Counted from the first letter of the stretch, positions 30,600 through 39,585 are shown. The stretch is DNA of 39,739 nt from Nocardia vulneris (GCF_001613425.1 NZ_BDCI01000060.1:1-39739); one strand, 5' to 3'. Notes: generated from the letters alone by a model not told the origin. Numbers and translations: made by a program.

Positions 30600-31619
30600 T
30601 TGCCCGACTTCGACAATCACTCCGGCACCCGTCCGGCCGCCTGGTACGAGGGGCTCACCGAGTCGCCCGATTCCCCGTGGTCGGACCGTCCGCTCCCACC
30701 CGCCGAGGCCACCTACCGCACGCTGACCTACGAGGTCACCGGCCGGATCGCCCGGATCACGTTCAACCGCCCCGAGCACGGTAACGCGATCACCTCCGAC
30801 ACCCCCGTCGAGCTGGCGCACGCGGTCGAACGCGCCGACCTCGATCCCCGGGTGCACGTGATGGTGGTGTCCGGGCGCGGCAAAGGGTTCTGCGGCGGCT
30901 ACGACCTGTCGATCTTCGCGGAGAACTCCTTCGGCCCCGCCGAGGCGGCGGATTCCCCGGCCGGCACCGTGCTCGACCCCGTGGTGCAGGCGCGCAACCA
31001 CAACCCTAGGGACACTTGGGATCCCATGGTCGACTACGCGATGATGAGCCGGTTCAACCGCGGCTTCGCCAGCCTGCTGTACGCCAACAAGCCGACCGTG
31101 GCGAAGCTGCACGGGTTCGCCGTCGCGGGCGGCACCGATATCGCGCTCTACGCCGACCAGATCATCTGCGCCGACGACACCAAGATCGGCTACCCGCCCA
31201 CCCGGGTCTGGGGTATCCCGGCCGCGGGCATGTGGGCGCACCGGCTCGGCGATCAGCGCGCGAAACGGTTGCTGTTCACCGGCGACTGCCTGTCCGGCAA
31301 ACAGGCCGAGGAATGGGGCCTCGCGGTCGAGGCGCCACCGGCCGACGAACTCGACGCACGCACCGAGGCCCTGCTCGAGCGGATCGCCCGGATGCCGGTC
31401 AACCAGCTGATCATGGCGAAACTGGCACTCAACAGCGCGCTGCTGGCCCAGGGCGTGGCCAACTCCGGCATGATCAGCACGGTCTTCGACGGCATCTCCC
31501 GGCACACCCGCGAGGGCTATGCCTTCCAATTGCGCGCGGCCACCGAAGGTTTCCGCGAAGCCGTCCGGGAACGCGACGAACCGTACGGCGACTGGAAGCG
31601 GACCCAGTTCGAAAAATAG
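30600..31619 (+). CDS. Crotonase-family protein with altered active site
   Basis: A 339-residue crotonase-fold protein with a TTG start after AGGAAA. The oxyanion-hole loops are seen in GRGKGFCGGYDL (about 95-106) and FAVAGGTDIALYADQ (about 176-190). The two Glu residues of true enoyl-CoA hydratases are missing. The first position reads Asp (GGTDIAL for GGCELA), and the second reads Pro (GYPPTRVWGIP for GQPEILLGTIP). It is therefore probably an isomerase, thioesterase or other crotonase variant. The N-terminal 45 residues are extra compared with EchA. It pairs with the divergent AidB-type gene in acyl-CoA metabolism. Confidence 0.88.
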   Translation: MPDFDNHSGTRPAAWYEGLTESPDSPWSDRPLPPAEATYRTLTYEVTGRIARITFNRPEHGNAITSDTPVELAHAVERADLDPRVHVMVVSGRGKGFCGGYDLSIFAENSFGPAEAADSPAGTVLDPVVQARNHNPRDTWDPMVDYAMMSRFNRGFASLLYANKPTVAKLHGFAVAGGTDIALYADQIICADDTKIGYPPTRVWGIPAAGMWAHRLGDQRAKRLLFTGDCLSGKQAEEWGLAVEAPPADELDARTEALLERIARMPVNQLIMAKLALNSALLAQGVANSGMISTVFDGISRHTREGYAFQLRAATEGFREAVRERDEPYGDWKRTQFEK

Positions 31620-31627
31620 GTGTCCGC

Positions 31628-32359
31628 TCAGTTCGGCCGATACGCCCCCGGCGTGTGGCCGAGCGAGCGCCGATAGACCTCGATGAACGCGCTCGCCGAC
31701 GACCAGCCGCACCGATGCGCGACGACGGTCACCGGCACTCGCTCGGCGAGCAACTGCACGGCATGGTGCAGGCGCAGCTGCGTGCGCCACTGCGGGTAGG
31801 TCATCGCCAGTTCGGTGCGGAACAATCGGGTCAACGTCCGCTCGGCCGCACCGACTTGGCGCCCGAGCCCGGCCAGCGTCCACACCTCGGTCAGGTCGGA
31901 TTCGACCAGCGCGCAAGCCTTGCGGAGGCGCTCGTCCCGGGCGGCGGGCAATCGCAACGGCTGTTCGGGGCTGCGCCGCAACTGATCGAGCAGAACCCGG
32001 CGTAGGGGAACGAGTTCGTCGTCGGGCAGGTCGGTCGAGGTCGAACAGGTGATGATGAGTTCGCGGACCAGCGGCACCGCGGCGATCACCGACGGCGTGG
32101 TCCAGTCGGGTGCCAGGTCGAACGGAAAACCGACGGTGTGGAATCGCGTCGGCCCGTAGAAGTGATGCTCGTGCGCACACCCGGCGGGAATCCAGATCGC
32201 CCGGTCCGCGGGCGCGATCCAGCTCCCCGCGTCGGTGCGGACCTCGGCCACCCCGGAACTCGGATACACCACCTGATGCTCGGCATGCCGGTGCCGATCG
32301 ATGCGCGCGCCACCGTTCAGCGTCTTCGCCACCGTCGAATCTTGGCTGAATATCGGCAC
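31628..32359 (-). CDS. AraC-family regulator with cupin sensor
   Basis: A 243-residue regulator. The N-terminal cupin (RHRHAEHQVVYPSSG, about 20-34, then IWIPAGCAHEHHFYG) probably binds a small ligand. The C-terminal AraC double HTH lies at about 145-243 (VWTLAGLGRQVGAAERTLTR, ending VAHRCGWSSASAFIEVYRRS and GHTPGAYR). GTG 32359 is the first start that keeps only protein-like sequence; the frame is open far upstream into the divergent gene. It is divergent from the MFS gene, 78 bases away, as expected of its regulator. Confidence 0.9.
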   Translation of the reverse strand: MPIFSQDSTVAKTLNGGARIDRHRHAEHQVVYPSSGVAEVRTDAGSWIAPADRAIWIPAGCAHEHHFYGPTRFHTVGFPFDLAPDWTTPSVIAAVPLVRELIITCSTSTDLPDDELVPLRRVLLDQLRRSPEQPLRLPAARDERLRKACALVESDLTEVWTLAGLGRQVGAAERTLTRLFRTELAMTYPQWRTQLRLHHAVQLLAERVPVTVVAHRCGWSSASAFIEVYRRSLGHTPGAYRPN

Positions 32360-32437
32360 AGCTGGGCATTTTATCGGAAGTCGGCAACCCCGTTCCCTTC
32401 CTAGGCTGCTGAGCGGTACGGATGAGGAGGACTTTCG

Positions 32438-33652
32438 ATGGTGAGCGCCGAGCTCGAACAGACCTTGCGGACCGAGCACCTGTCGCCGTGGAAACGGATG
32501 CGGTACTGGATGGTCGCGCACGCGGTCGACGACTTCTACCAGGGCCTCGTGCCCGCCAGCATCCCGTTCTTCGTGCTGGAACGGCACTACAGCTACGTGG
32601 CCGCGTCGGGGCTGGCGCTCGCCGCGACCCTGGGCAGCTCATTGCCGCAGCCGATCCTCGGGGTGCTCGCCGACCGGTGGCGGCTGCTGTGGCTGGCGCC
32701 CGCGGGGCTGGCGGTCGCAGGCATCGGGGCCGGGCTCGCCGGGCTGGCACCGGCCTACTGGCTGGTGTGGACGTTGCTGCTCGTCTCGGGCCTCGGCATC
32801 GCGGCCTTCCATCCCGCGGCGGGCCGGGACGCCCGGCGCGACGCGGGCCACAGCGCTTCCGCGATGAGCTTGTTCGCGGCCGGCGGCAGCGTCGGGTTCT
32901 TCCTCGCCCCCGCACTCGCGACACCGGCCCTGGTGGCCTACGGCGTGGGCGCGACCGCGTTGTTCATCCCGCCCGCGGTGCTGATGGGATTCGTGCTGTG
33001 GCGCTACCAGTTACGGCGCACCTCGGGTGTGCGTGGCGCGGTCACCGCCGCCGGGCACGATCGCTGGCGACCGTTCTTTGTGCTCACCGCCGTCGCGGTG
33101 GTGCGCTCGATCATCTCCTTCGGCCTGAATACTTTTCTCGCGCTGTACTGGATCACTGCGCTGGGCAGCTCGCCCACCCTGGGCGGCGTCGCTTTGGCGG
33201 CCTTCCTGATCGGCGGCGTCGCGGGCACACTGCTCGGCGGCCGCATCGCCGACCGCATCGGCATGACCCGCACGATCCAGATCGGCAGTGTCGCAGCGAT
33301 TCCCGCGATCGCCGCACTGCGATTCGTGCCGAGCCCGCACCTCGCGCTCGCCCTGGCCGCACTCACCGGCGTGATCGTGAACGTCCCGTTCGCGGTGCTG
33401 GTCAAGCTGGGCCAGGACTACCTGCCCAGCCGTCCCGGCACCGCCGCGGGCGTCACCCTCGGGCTCGCGGTGAGCGTGGGCGGACTCTTCGTGCCACTGC
33501 TCGGTCTCATCGCCGATCACCAAGGGCCACAGGCGGTTCTCACCACCCTGTGCTTCGTGCCGATCGCCGCGATCGGACTCAGCCTGCTGTTGCCGCCAGT
33601 CGAGCGAACCCGAAAGGTTACCGACCCTGTTGCTGCGCAGCAGGATTCGTGA
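32438..33652 (+). CDS. MFS transporter, fosmidomycin-resistance (Fsr) type
   Basis: A 404-residue exporter with about twelve helices. The first helix AHAVDDFYQGLVPASIPFF (about 28-46) is the hallmark of the Fsr-like branch. LGVLADRW between helices 2 and 3 and GGRIADRIGMTR between 8 and 9 are the MFS loop motifs. ATG 32438 has GAGGAGGAC at good distance. The AraC-type gene opposite probably controls it. Its 3' end overlaps the convergent crotonase gene by 35 bases. The natural substrate is unknown; drug or metabolite efflux is likely. Confidence 0.9.
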   Translation: MVSAELEQTLRTEHLSPWKRMRYWMVAHAVDDFYQGLVPASIPFFVLERHYSYVAASGLALAATLGSSLPQPILGVLADRWRLLWLAPAGLAVAGIGAGLAGLAPAYWLVWTLLLVSGLGIAAFHPAAGRDARRDAGHSASAMSLFAAGGSVGFFLAPALATPALVAYGVGATALFIPPAVLMGFVLWRYQLRRTSGVRGAVTAAGHDRWRPFFVLTAVAVVRSIISFGLNTFLALYWITALGSSPTLGGVALAAFLIGGVAGTLLGGRIADRIGMTRTIQIGSVAAIPAIAALRFVPSPHLALALAALTGVIVNVPFAVLVKLGQDYLPSRPGTAAGVTLGLAVSVGGLFVPLLGLIADHQGPQAVLTTLCFVPIAAIGLSLLLPPVERTRKVTDPVAAQQDS

Positions 33653-34595
33653 AGTCGACCACGCTGCCCTCGACCCAGCGGGGCAGCCTTTCGGCCACGA
33701 AGCTCGCCAGGTCGCGCCCGTCGGACTCCACCGTGCGGATCTCGTCGAGGTAGGCCTTCATCGCACGCTTGGCCGCCGGAGTGGAACTCGTCTCCAGGAA
33801 ACCGGCACGCTCATAGTGCAGGCCCTTTTCGAGCGGCTCCGAACCGCCTTCGTAGATGGCGCGTTTCAGCGCACCGACCGCCACCGGCGAGCGACGAGCC
33901 AGCCGGGCGGCGGTCGCCTGCGCTTCGGCGAGCAGGCCGGACGGCTCGACCAGGCGGTGCACCAGACCGATTTCGAGCGCACGGGCCGGCGTGATCGGCG
34001 CGCCCTCCAGGCACAGTTCCATCGCCCGGCCCACGCCGAGCACCCGGGTCAGCATCTGCGTGCCGCCGCCCCCTGGGATGATGCCCACCAAGATCTCCGG
34101 CTGGCCGATCTCGAACGGACCGTCGGCCATCAGCCGCAGATCACAGGACAAGGCCAGCTCACAGCCGCCGCCCAGGGTGCGTCCGTTCAGGGCGGCGATG
34201 AATACCTTGTCCGCGTTGCGCATTCGTCGGCAGACCTCGTGGTACTGCCGCAGATCGGCGACTCCGCTCGCACCCGCCCTGGCCAAGACGGCCTGCCCGC
34301 CCGGGATCCGATCGGCAGCGCGACTCGCATGCAGGGCCGCCGACGCCGTGCGCTGGGTGAGGGTGACCGGCGCGGCTTCCGCGCCCGCCAAGATCTCGGC
34401 CACGTCGTAGTGGCTGACGAACACGTCCTCGACCGCGCTGGTCAGCACCACGGCGCGAATCTCGGCGTCGCTTTCCAGCGCGGTCAGCAACGCCGCCAGT
34501 TCGGACATGATCGCACTGGTCAGGAAGTTGTAGGGCGGATTGTCCAGCCATACGGTGAGAACGGCACCGTTTCGGTCGGTACGGATCAGGCTCAT
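33618..34595 (-). CDS. Enoyl-CoA hydratase/isomerase (crotonase)
   Basis: A 325-residue enoyl-CoA hydratase-like enzyme. Both catalytic Glu residues are kept: GRTLGGGCELALSCD (about 142-156) and IGQPEILVGIIPGGGG (about 166-181). A stretch of about 35 residues between the first oxyanion loop and the active-site loop is longer than in EchA. It hydrates 2-enoyl-CoA in beta-oxidation. ATG 34595 follows AGAGGAA; open frame further up is unsupported. Its 3' end runs 35 bases into the convergent MFS gene. Confidence 0.9.
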   Translation of the reverse strand: MSLIRTDRNGAVLTVWLDNPPYNFLTSAIMSELAALLTALESDAEIRAVVLTSAVEDVFVSHYDVAEILAGAEAAPVTLTQRTASAALHASRAADRIPGGQAVLARAGASGVADLRQYHEVCRRMRNADKVFIAALNGRTLGGGCELALSCDLRLMADGPFEIGQPEILVGIIPGGGGTQMLTRVLGVGRAMELCLEGAPITPARALEIGLVHRLVEPSGLLAEAQATAARLARRSPVAVGALKRAIYEGGSEPLEKGLHYERAGFLETSSTPAAKRAMKAYLDEIRTVESDGRDLASFVAERLPRWVEGSVVDFTNPAAQQQGR

Positions 34596-34743
34596 GGTTC
34601 CTCTTCTGCCGATGGACTTCTCGCGCGACAACCAGGATAGAAAACGACCGCTCGCTATTGGGTGGTTCGACGGGATCGCGGAGGAAGACTGTCCGCGTGC
34701 ACGACCCAGCCGGTCACCTCTAGACCGTACGCACAGAGTCGGG

Positions 34744-37287
34744 TCACTGCCCGGTGAGATGACGCCCGAGCCAGTAGCCCGTCCGGCTGTCGGCCACCGC
34801 GGCGATCTCGGCGGGCGTGCCGGTGGCGACGATCCGCCCACCGTCCGGACCACCACCCGGCCCCAGGTCGATGATGTGGTCGGCGTTGGCGATCACATCC
34901 AGATCGTGATCGATGACGAGAACCGTTGCGCCGGCGTCGATCAGCCGATCGAGCACGGCGAGCAACGTACGAATATCGTTGGGGTGCAATCCGATCGAAG
35001 GTTCGTCGAAGACATACAACGTGTCGGTCTGTTCGGAGCGCAGCGCGGTGGCCAGACGCAGTCGCTGAGCCTCGCCGCCGGACAGGCTCGGCGTGGGCTC
35101 GCCGAGGCACAGGTAGCCGAGGCCGACATCGCGCACGGCGCGAAGGGGCGCAACAATCTTCGGGTGCGTCGCGAACCGGTCGACCGCCTCGGCCACGGTC
35201 AGCGACAGCACATCGGCAATGGACAAACCGTCGACGGTGACGGCCCGCACCTCCGGGTTGTAGCGGGCGCCGTGGCAGTCCGGGCAGCTGACCGTGAGAT
35301 CGGGCAGATACTGGATGTCGAGGTCCAACTCGCCGAGGCCCAGGCAGGTCGGGCACTGTCCCGCCGCGGTGTTGTAGGAGAAATGCGCGGCGGTACGGCC
35401 GGATTCCTTCGCGAACCAGCGACGGATCGGGTCGAGTGCGCCGCAGTAGGTGACCGGGGTCGATCGGGAGTTGTTGCCGATCGGGGTGGCGTCCACCTCG
35501 ACCACGGCGCGGATACCCGCGCGGTCGAGTCGCCGCACGTGTGCCGGGGGTACGTCCGCGGTGAGCGCGGGAACTAGGCTGTCCAACACCAGTGCCGTCT
35601 TGCCCGATCCGGACACACCGGTCACTACGGTCAAGCGCCGCAGGGGGATTCGCGCGGTGACGTCGCGGAGGGTGTACAGCTCGTCGACGGTGATCTCCAG
35701 GGCGGCGGCCGTGTCGGTTGGGCGCGGGGCGGTGTCGGTTGAGCGCAGGGCGCTGTCGGTTGAGCGCGCGGCCGTGCCGGTTGAGCGCAGGGCGGTGTCG
35801 ATCGGGCGCGGGGTGCGGAATTGCGTTCCGGCACTGCCGGAAAGGTACGGTCCGGTCACCGAATCCGCGCAGGCCGCGAGGTCGGCGGGGCTCCCCTGGG
35901 CGACCACCGTCCCGCCCTGCCTGCCCGCACCCGGCCCCATCTCGATCAGGTGATCGGCCTCGCGCAGCAATGCGACGTCGTGATCGACCACCACCACCGA
36001 ATTGCCTGCCGCGACAAGGCCGCGCAGCACCGCGCGTAATCCGTCGACATTGGCCGGATGCAGGCCGACCGACGGTTCGTCCAGCACATAGAGCATGCCC
36101 GTGGAATGCGCCTGCAATGTCGACGACAACTCGATCCGTTGCCGCTCCCCCGTGGACAACGTCGCCCCGGCCCGAGCCAAGCTCAGATATCCGATGCCCA
36201 ACCGGCGCAACGGTTCCACGGCCGCGGTCAGTTCCTCGGCGAGCCGATCCGACAGTGGCCGCAGCTCGGCGGGCAGGGTCACCGTCACCTGTTTCGCGAA
36301 ATCGGCCAGCGTATCCAGACTTTCGGCACTCACCTGCGCGATGTCGCGGTCCGAGAGCGTCGTCGTCAGCGCCTCGGGCCGTAACCTGCTGCCCTGACAG
36401 ACCGGGCAGATGTGCGTCGTGAAAAACCTGCTCAGACGCTGGCGGGTGGTTTCACTCGTAGTCTTCGTCGCCGCGTTCTGCACTGCGCGACGGGCACTTT
36501 CGTAAGTCATGTTCGCGCTCACCGCACGACCAGCCTTGCTGGTGAGCGTGACCAGGCGCGGTTCGGGTGGGCCGTCCAGCAGAATCGCGCGCTCCGCGTC
36601 GGTCAATTCCGCCACCGGCACAGCGATCCGCACCCCGAGATCCGCGGCCACCTGCGGCATATAGCTGCGGCCCGCCAGATTCCACGGCGCTACGGCTCCT
36701 TCGATGACGCTCAGGCTGTCGTCGGGAATCAGTGTCGCCGTGTCGATTTCGTCGCGCACGCCGAGGCCGTCACAGCCGGGGCAACGGCCCAGCGTGTTGA
36801 ACGAGAACGATTCCGCACTCGGATGCTCGAAATGCGCGCCACACACCGGGCAGTCCAGCCACAGCTGCGCACTGCGTGCCAGAGTCGGCTCGATCCGATG
36901 CCCGTTCGGGCACACATGCCGGCCGAGCCGGGAAAACATCAGCCGCACCACATTCAGCACCTCGGTCATCGTCCCGACCGTGCTGCGCCGTCCCGGCACC
37001 GGCGGCCGCTGTCGCAGCGCCAGTGCCGACGGCAGAAAATCCACCCGATCCACATCCGGGCGCGCCACCTGCCCGATCCGACGCCGTGTGTACGCGGACA
37101 ACCCGTCCAGGTACCGCCGCGACCCCTCCCCGTACAGCACCCCCATCGCCAACGACGACTTCCCCGACCCCGACAGTCCGGTCAGCATCACCAACGACCA
37201 GAGCGGGACGTCCACATCGACATTCCGGAGGTTGTGCGTCCGCGCACCCACCACCTCGACAGCCTTCGGCAACCGCACTTCGGACAT
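34744..37287 (-). CDS. Class II UvrA-like ATPase (UvrA2/DrrC type)
   Basis: An 847-residue UvrA paralogue, about 100 residues shorter than UvrA1. It lacks the segment that binds UvrB, as class II proteins do. Walker A1 TGLSGSGKSSL is at about 37-47 and A2 GVSGSGKTAL near 555. Zinc-finger Cys pairs occur in CPVCGAH, CPGCDGLG, CPVCQGSRL, CPTCLG and CPDCHG. ABC signatures are LSTGERQR and LSGGEAQR, with Walker B VLDEPSVGLHP and VFDEPSIGLHP. Class II UvrAs protect against intercalating drugs (DrrC) or damage independently of UvrB. The linker between halves carries five heptapeptide repeats. ATG 37287 follows GAGGGG; a palindrome upstream may be an operator. Confidence 0.93.
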   Translation of the reverse strand: MSEVRLPKAVEVVGARTHNLRNVDVDVPLWSLVMLTGLSGSGKSSLAMGVLYGEGSRRYLDGLSAYTRRRIGQVARPDVDRVDFLPSALALRQRPPVPGRRSTVGTMTEVLNVVRLMFSRLGRHVCPNGHRIEPTLARSAQLWLDCPVCGAHFEHPSAESFSFNTLGRCPGCDGLGVRDEIDTATLIPDDSLSVIEGAVAPWNLAGRSYMPQVAADLGVRIAVPVAELTDAERAILLDGPPEPRLVTLTSKAGRAVSANMTYESARRAVQNAATKTTSETTRQRLSRFFTTHICPVCQGSRLRPEALTTTLSDRDIAQVSAESLDTLADFAKQVTVTLPAELRPLSDRLAEELTAAVEPLRRLGIGYLSLARAGATLSTGERQRIELSSTLQAHSTGMLYVLDEPSVGLHPANVDGLRAVLRGLVAAGNSVVVVDHDVALLREADHLIEMGPGAGRQGGTVVAQGSPADLAACADSVTGPYLSGSAGTQFRTPRPIDTALRSTGTAARSTDSALRSTDTAPRPTDTAAALEITVDELYTLRDVTARIPLRRLTVVTGVSGSGKTALVLDSLVPALTADVPPAHVRRLDRAGIRAVVEVDATPIGNNSRSTPVTYCGALDPIRRWFAKESGRTAAHFSYNTAAGQCPTCLGLGELDLDIQYLPDLTVSCPDCHGARYNPEVRAVTVDGLSIADVLSLTVAEAVDRFATHPKIVAPLRAVRDVGLGYLCLGEPTPSLSGGEAQRLRLATALRSEQTDTLYVFDEPSIGLHPNDIRTLLAVLDRLIDAGATVLVIDHDLDVIANADHIIDLGPGGGPDGGRIVATGTPAEIAAVADSRTGYWLGRHLTGQ
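35708..35812 (-). repeat. Five tandem 21-bp units in the UvrA2 linker
   Basis: Five consecutive 21-bp units encode heptapeptides of the type L-R-S-T-D-T-A (PRPIDTA, LRSTGTA, ARSTDSA, LRSTDTA, PRPTDTA). They lie between the two ATPase halves. Units differ by a few bases, and length variation between strains is expected. Confidence 0.9.
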
Positions 37288-37323
37288 CGACACCCCTCTT
37301 CAGCACACCGAGTGAGTCAAACC

Positions 37324-37335
37324 GACCGCACGGTC
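37324..37335. promoter_or_regulatory. Candidate operator upstream of UvrA2
   Basis: GACCGCACGGTC is an inverted repeat with five-base arms, 37 bases before the UvrA2 start. Symmetry like this is usual for TetR-type operators. No local regulator gene is seen. Confidence 0.4.
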
Positions 37336-37381
37336 ACCCTATCGGGTCCAGTGCGCAGAACTGCTGACCGCGTCACAGGGG

Positions 37382-37708
37382 TTGACTCCTGCCTATGCAC
37401 TGCGGACATGCACCTATTGGTATGTAACCGGAGGTTCCCTCGACCGGTCCTGGCGCCAGCAACCCGGCTCGCCGGTCTATGCCACCGATCTGCCCGCGGT
37501 CGAGTTACGTGAGCAGCTCGAGGCCGCCGTGCCGCAGGACGCGGCGATCTACCGGGCCAACCGGGCACAGTTCGACGACGTCACCGCTGCCGGCTACGAA
37601 ACCATCCGCAGCCTGCGCGAACAGGGACTGAGCTTCGACCAGGTGATCGATGCGATGGCCGCCGACACCGAAGCCGCCGTGGCGAAAGTCCACGACGCCC
37701 AGAAATAG
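37382..37708 (+). CDS. Hypothetical protein, start uncertain
   Basis: An open frame of up to 108 residues. From about residue 32 on (YATDLPAVELREQLEAAV, then RANRAQFDDVTAAGYETI) it reads as a soluble helical protein of ordinary composition and ends AAVAKVHDAQK. No family is recognised. The only in-frame start is the TTG at 37382, yet a better GGAGG lies at 37430-37434 with no start codon at the right distance after it. The N-terminus may be damaged or the gene may be a remnant. It is divergent from UvrA2 and convergent with the RGG-TPR gene. Confidence 0.45.
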   Translation: MTPAYALRTCTYWYVTGGSLDRSWRQQPGSPVYATDLPAVELREQLEAAVPQDAAIYRANRAQFDDVTAAGYETIRSLREQGLSFDQVIDAMAADTEAAVAKVHDAQK

Positions 37709-37806
37709 GCTGTCCCAACGATTCGAGGAGAGCACTCGAGCGGGATCGAGAAACTGGTTCGAGGCCTCGGACGCGGATGGGCGCTAGCCGTGCGGGCGGG
37801 TGTGCG

Positions 37807-39585
37807 TCACTGCTCCGAGTCGTTGTCGGGGAAGGTGTTGCCGGTGAGTTCGTCGGCGCGTTCCTCGGCGTCGGTTTCGCCGTCCAGGTCGGCGGAGGCC
37901 GCGTTGAGGAACCAGGTGAGTCCCTCGTCGGTGCGGCCCGCAGCGACCAAAGCGTCGGCGTAGGCGTAGAAAAGGCGAGCCGCGGCCGAGCCGGTGCGCG
38001 CCGGGTCCAGTTCCGAGGTCTGCAACGTGACCACGGCCTGGTCGTATTCGCCGAGATCCATGCGGGCGCCCGCGACGACGATGCGCAGCTCGGTGGCCTC
38101 ATCGCCGGTGAGGGCGCGGGCCTCATCACTACGACCGAGCTCGATCGCGCGCTCGGGACGGCCGAGACCGCGTTCGCAGTCCGCCATGACGGCGAGCAGA
38201 CCGGAACCACCGGACATCCGGCGCGCGGTTCGCAACTCGGCCAGGGCCTCCGCCCATTCCCCCGCGTGATACGCCGTGACGCCGGCGGTCTCCCGGACCA
38301 CCGCGATACGGCCCGCACGCTGACGCGCGGCCCGCGCATGCGCAAGCGCCAAACGGGGATCGTCGTCGATGAGCCGAGCAGCCATCACCAGATGCCGGGC
38401 GACGGCCTCCGCATTCGACTTGTCGAGGCTCAGCAGATCACGGCGGACCGCAGGCTCGAGATCGGCGGCCTGCACGTCATCGGGGAGGTCAGGCTCTTCC
38501 GGACGAGGCGCGCGCCGGTCCTGCGACCGATCGCCACCACCGACACGGGCACCCTCACCACCGCGACGGCGATCGTCCGGGCCGCTACCCCGCGATTCGC
38601 CACCCCGATCGAAACTGCGTCCACCGGAATCGCCGCCACGCCGGAAGTTTCCGCGGTCGGAGTCTCCTCGATTGAAGCCGCCACGATCGCCCGAGCCACC
38701 GCGGTTGAAACCGCTGCGCTCGTCGGAGCCGCCGCGCTTGAAACCGCCACGCTCACCAGAATCGCCACCCCGGTTGAACCCGCGATCGTTCGAATCGCCG
38801 CCCCGGTTGTCACCGCTGCGGCCGCCGGAATCACGGTTGTAGCCGCCGCGATCGTCGGAACCACCGCGCTTGAAACCGCCCCGTTCGCCGGAGTCGCTGC
38901 CGCGGTTGAAACTGCGGTCGTTCGAATCACCGCTGCGCTTGAAACCACCACGGCTGTCGGAATCGCCACCGCGGTTGAAGCCCGCACGGTCTCCGGAACC
39001 GCTGCGGTTGAATCCGCCGCGCTCATTCGAATCGTTGGTGCGCTTGAAACCGCCACGGTTGGCCGAGTCGCCGCCACGGTTGAAGCCGCGGTCTCCGGAA
39101 CCCCCGCGGTTGAAACCACCACGATCGCCCGAGTCGCCGCTGCGCTTGAAACCGCCACGGTCGCCCGAGTCACTTCGGTTGAAGCCCCCGCGACCGGAAT
39201 CGCCGCCACGATTGAATCCGCCACGTTCACCGGAGCGATTGAACCCACCGCGCTCGCCGGAGCTGCCGCGGTTCGACCCGCCGCGCTCACCGGAATCGCT
39301 GTTGCGGTTGAAACCACCGCGCTCGCTGGAACGGTTGAATCCGCCGCCGCCGCGGTTGCCTGAATCGCGGTTGTAGCCGCCGGAACCCTCGCGGCGCTGG
39401 TATCCACCGCGCTCACCCGAGTTGTTCCGGTCACCGGAGTCGCTGTTGCGCCGGAAACCGCCGCGCTGGCCGCTGTCGCGGTCGGGACGGTTCCTCGACG
39501 AGTCGCCGGCCCCGCTGCCCTGAGAGGGGCGATCGGATCCCTCGCCGCGCCGGAAGGAGTTCCGGTCGTCGTTCTGTTCCGACAC
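37807..39585 (-). CDS. TPR-like protein with long RGG/FNRGG repeat region
   Basis: A 592-residue protein from the GTG at 39585, with GGGA upstream. Residues 1 to about 350 are low-complexity repeats of the type G-G-F-N-R-G-G-D-S-G-E-R or GGFKRSGDSGDR, rich in Arg, Gly, Ser, Asp and Asn with regular Phe, like RGG-box RNA-binding proteins. From about 385 on lies a TPR-like helical domain (ARHLVMAARLIDDDPRLALA, ending near DSEQ). The C-terminal half resembles mycobacterial Rv1691-type TPR proteins found near tyrS (from memory). A disordered RGG region suggests RNA binding or condensate formation (inference). The upstream neighbour is outside the window. Confidence 0.85.
   Translation of the reverse strand: MSEQNDDRNSFRRGEGSDRPSQGSGAGDSSRNRPDRDSGQRGGFRRNSDSGDRNNSGERGGYQRREGSGGYNRDSGNRGGGGFNRSSERGGFNRNSDSGERGGSNRGSSGERGGFNRSGERGGFNRGGDSGRGGFNRSDSGDRGGFKRSGDSGDRGGFNRGGSGDRGFNRGGDSANRGGFKRTNDSNERGGFNRSGSGDRAGFNRGGDSDSRGGFKRSGDSNDRSFNRGSDSGERGGFKRGGSDDRGGYNRDSGGRSGDNRGGDSNDRGFNRGGDSGERGGFKRGGSDERSGFNRGGSGDRGGFNRGDSDRGNFRRGGDSGGRSFDRGGESRGSGPDDRRRGGEGARVGGGDRSQDRRAPRPEEPDLPDDVQAADLEPAVRRDLLSLDKSNAEAVARHLVMAARLIDDDPRLALAHARAARQRAGRIAVVRETAGVTAYHAGEWAEALAELRTARRMSGGSGLLAVMADCERGLGRPERAIELGRSDEARALTGDEATELRIVVAGARMDLGEYDQAVVTLQTSELDPARTGSAAARLFYAYADALVAAGRTDEGLTWFLNAASADLDGETDAEERADELTGNTFPDNDSEQ
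38590..39480 (-). repeat. Imperfect repeats encoding RGG/FNRGG units
   Basis: Roughly 27 degenerate units of about 24-39 bases encode GGF(N/K)R(S/G)G(D/S) motifs. Codon choice varies between copies, so the repeats are old or diverging. They give long shadow frames on the other strand that are not genes. Confidence 0.8.

Noticed and set aside
37777..39363. A 528-codon plus-strand frame rich in Ala/Thr/Val/Ile
   Set aside because: It is the complement of the RGG repeat gene; its regular pattern comes from the antisense of those repeats.
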